A program made the translations under genes and the position numbers. DNA of 7,419 bases from positions 1-7,419 of the forward strand of contig SSGY01000156.1 of assembly GCA_008017145.1 (NCBI GenBank), written 5' to 3'. Positions 6,574 through 7,419 of this stretch are shown here, piece by piece. The notes below the pieces were generated by a model. That model saw nothing but the letters and a program-made list of their open reading frames with translations. It made no database searches and was not told where the DNA came from. Origin of the DNA: Neisseriales bacterium. GTDB taxonomy: Bacteria > Pseudomonadota > Gammaproteobacteria > Burkholderiales > UBA11063. Numbering within the stretch: the stretch's first letter is position 1; each line of letters begins with the position of its first letter.

Positions 6574-7419
6574 TTAATCGTGATTATGCTTTTTTTCCCA
6601 CTTATCAACAAAAAGTGCAGACATAGTATTAGCAAAAGCATTGGTCGCACTGCGCCCCATATCCATAAAACTATCTATTGGTAATAAAATCAAAACACCA
6701 ACTTCAGGATAGCCAAAAGCCGTTAAAGTAGCAGCAACTACAACCAAAGATACGCGTGGAACACCTGCGATTCCCTTAGAAGTTAGCATTAGCATAAATA
6801 ACATTAGAATTTCTGTTGATAATGTAATATGGTAGCCGTATAGTTGAATAATGAAAATTGTTGCAAAGGTACAATTTAACATTGATGCTTCCAAATTAAA
6901 TGAATAGCCCATTGGAATTACAAATCCACTTACCTTTTTAGACACCCCAAAACGTTCTAAATTAGATAAAATTCCAGGCAAAGCAACCTCTGATGATGAA
7001 GCTGCAAATGAAGTACTATATAACGGTAACATAGACTTAATAACGGCAAAAAGTGGCTTCCCTATTACAATAAACCCAATTGTAAGTAACACGCCCCAAA
7101 TTATTGCTAAACCTAAATAAAACTCTAATGCATAGACTAAATACAAAGATAAAACACTAACACCACTCCCCATGACTAATTTAGTAATCGCAGCAAATAC
7201 TGCAATCGGAGCTATGTACATAATATAGCCAATTATTTTAAACATTAGTTGCGACATCATGTCGAAAAACTCAAAAACTGGCGCCACTGATTCACCAATT
7301 GATACGCCAGCAACGCCAATGAATATTGCTAAAACGATCACTTGTAAGATATGATTTTCAACAAAACCTTGCATTGCTGAAGCTGGAATCACTGATTCAA
7401 CAAATGATTTCAATGTTGC
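6574..7419 (-). CDS. Dicarboxylate/amino acid:cation symporter, C-terminal part (5' end outside window)
   Basis: A secondary transporter of the DAACS family (GltP/GltT/DctA type) that takes up C4-dicarboxylates or acidic amino acids with Na+ or H+. The 281 residues present correspond to roughly the last two thirds of a protein of about 430; the first membrane segments are missing. The frame stays open to the edge (GCA ACA before TTG at 7413), so that TTG is internal and not a start. Visible landmarks: re-entrant loop HP1 with Ser-rich FAASSSEVALPG, the helix-7 region GYSFNLEASML, HP2 with SKGIAGVPRVSLV, and helix 8 with IDSFMDMGRSATN holding the substrate-binding Asp and Arg. The helix-7 motif, normally N(M/L)DG(T/S), reads NLEAS here. 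A His-rich short tail (KKHNHD) ends the protein. A terminator follows. Substrate cannot be told from sequence alone. Confidence 0.93.
   Translation of the reverse strand, partial: ATLKSFVESVIPASAMQGFVENHILQVIVLAIFIGVAGVSIGESVAPVFEFFDMMSQLMFKIIGYIMYIAPIAVFAAITKLVMGSGVSVLSLYLVYALEFYLGLAIIWGVLLTIGFIVIGKPLFAVIKSMLPLYSTSFAASSSEVALPGILSNLERFGVSKKVSGFVIPMGYSFNLEASMLNCTFATIFIIQLYGYHITLSTEILMLFMLMLTSKGIAGVPRVSLVVVAATLTAFGYPEVGVLILLPIDSFMDMGRSATNAFANTMSALFVDKWEKKHNHD

Noticed and set aside
7411..7413. TTG at 7413 as the start of the symporter
   Set aside because: The frame continues to the window edge, and the family needs about 150 more N-terminal residues; this TTG is an internal Leu codon.

Overview
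This AT-rich window is packed with genes, all read from the minus strand, so the text below goes from high to low coordinates. The likely host is a Gram-negative proteobacterium. YajC, SecD and SecF are a proton-coupled Sec accessory set of proteobacterial type. The SecF N-terminus and C-terminal tail and the SecD start (MSKFPLWKY) look most like betaproteobacterial proteins, possibly a low-GC Neisseriales-like lineage. That placement is an inference from remembered family sequences, not from a search.

Layout. At the right edge (6574-7419) is the C-terminal two thirds of a dicarboxylate/amino acid:cation symporter, entering from outside the window. A clear intrinsic terminator (6516-6553) follows it. 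A good -10 box (6465-6470) then starts a new unit: yajC (6083-6427), secD (4240-6051), secF (3289-4218), a metallo-beta-lactamase-fold hydrolase (2512-3270), a membrane-bound class III adenylate cyclase (1043-2503), and a patatin-like phospholipase (1-1010) whose last few codons lie beyond the left edge. The gaps in this run are 31, 21, 18, 8 and 32 bp. I saw no terminator or convincing promoter in them, so the six genes look like one operon.

How the genes may work together. YajC-SecD-SecF use the proton gradient to drive late steps of Sec-dependent export. The three genes behind them are not usual members of this operon: a sensor cyclase with a periplasmic domain, a hydrolase of the RNase Z/phosphodiesterase superfamily, and a lipid acyl hydrolase of the patatin-DUF3734 type. 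The cyclase has every catalytic residue I could check, with Lys and Thr at the base-selecting positions, which points to cAMP. A working link between the trio and secretion or envelope state is a hypothesis from gene order only.

The patatin gene has no ATG start. It is readable only from a TTG codon with its own Shine-Dalgarno sequence, so it is easily missed. I saw no RNA genes, insertion sequences, CRISPR arrays, integrase sites or large repeats. The only non-coding stretch over 100 bp is 6428-6573, which holds the terminator and promoter.
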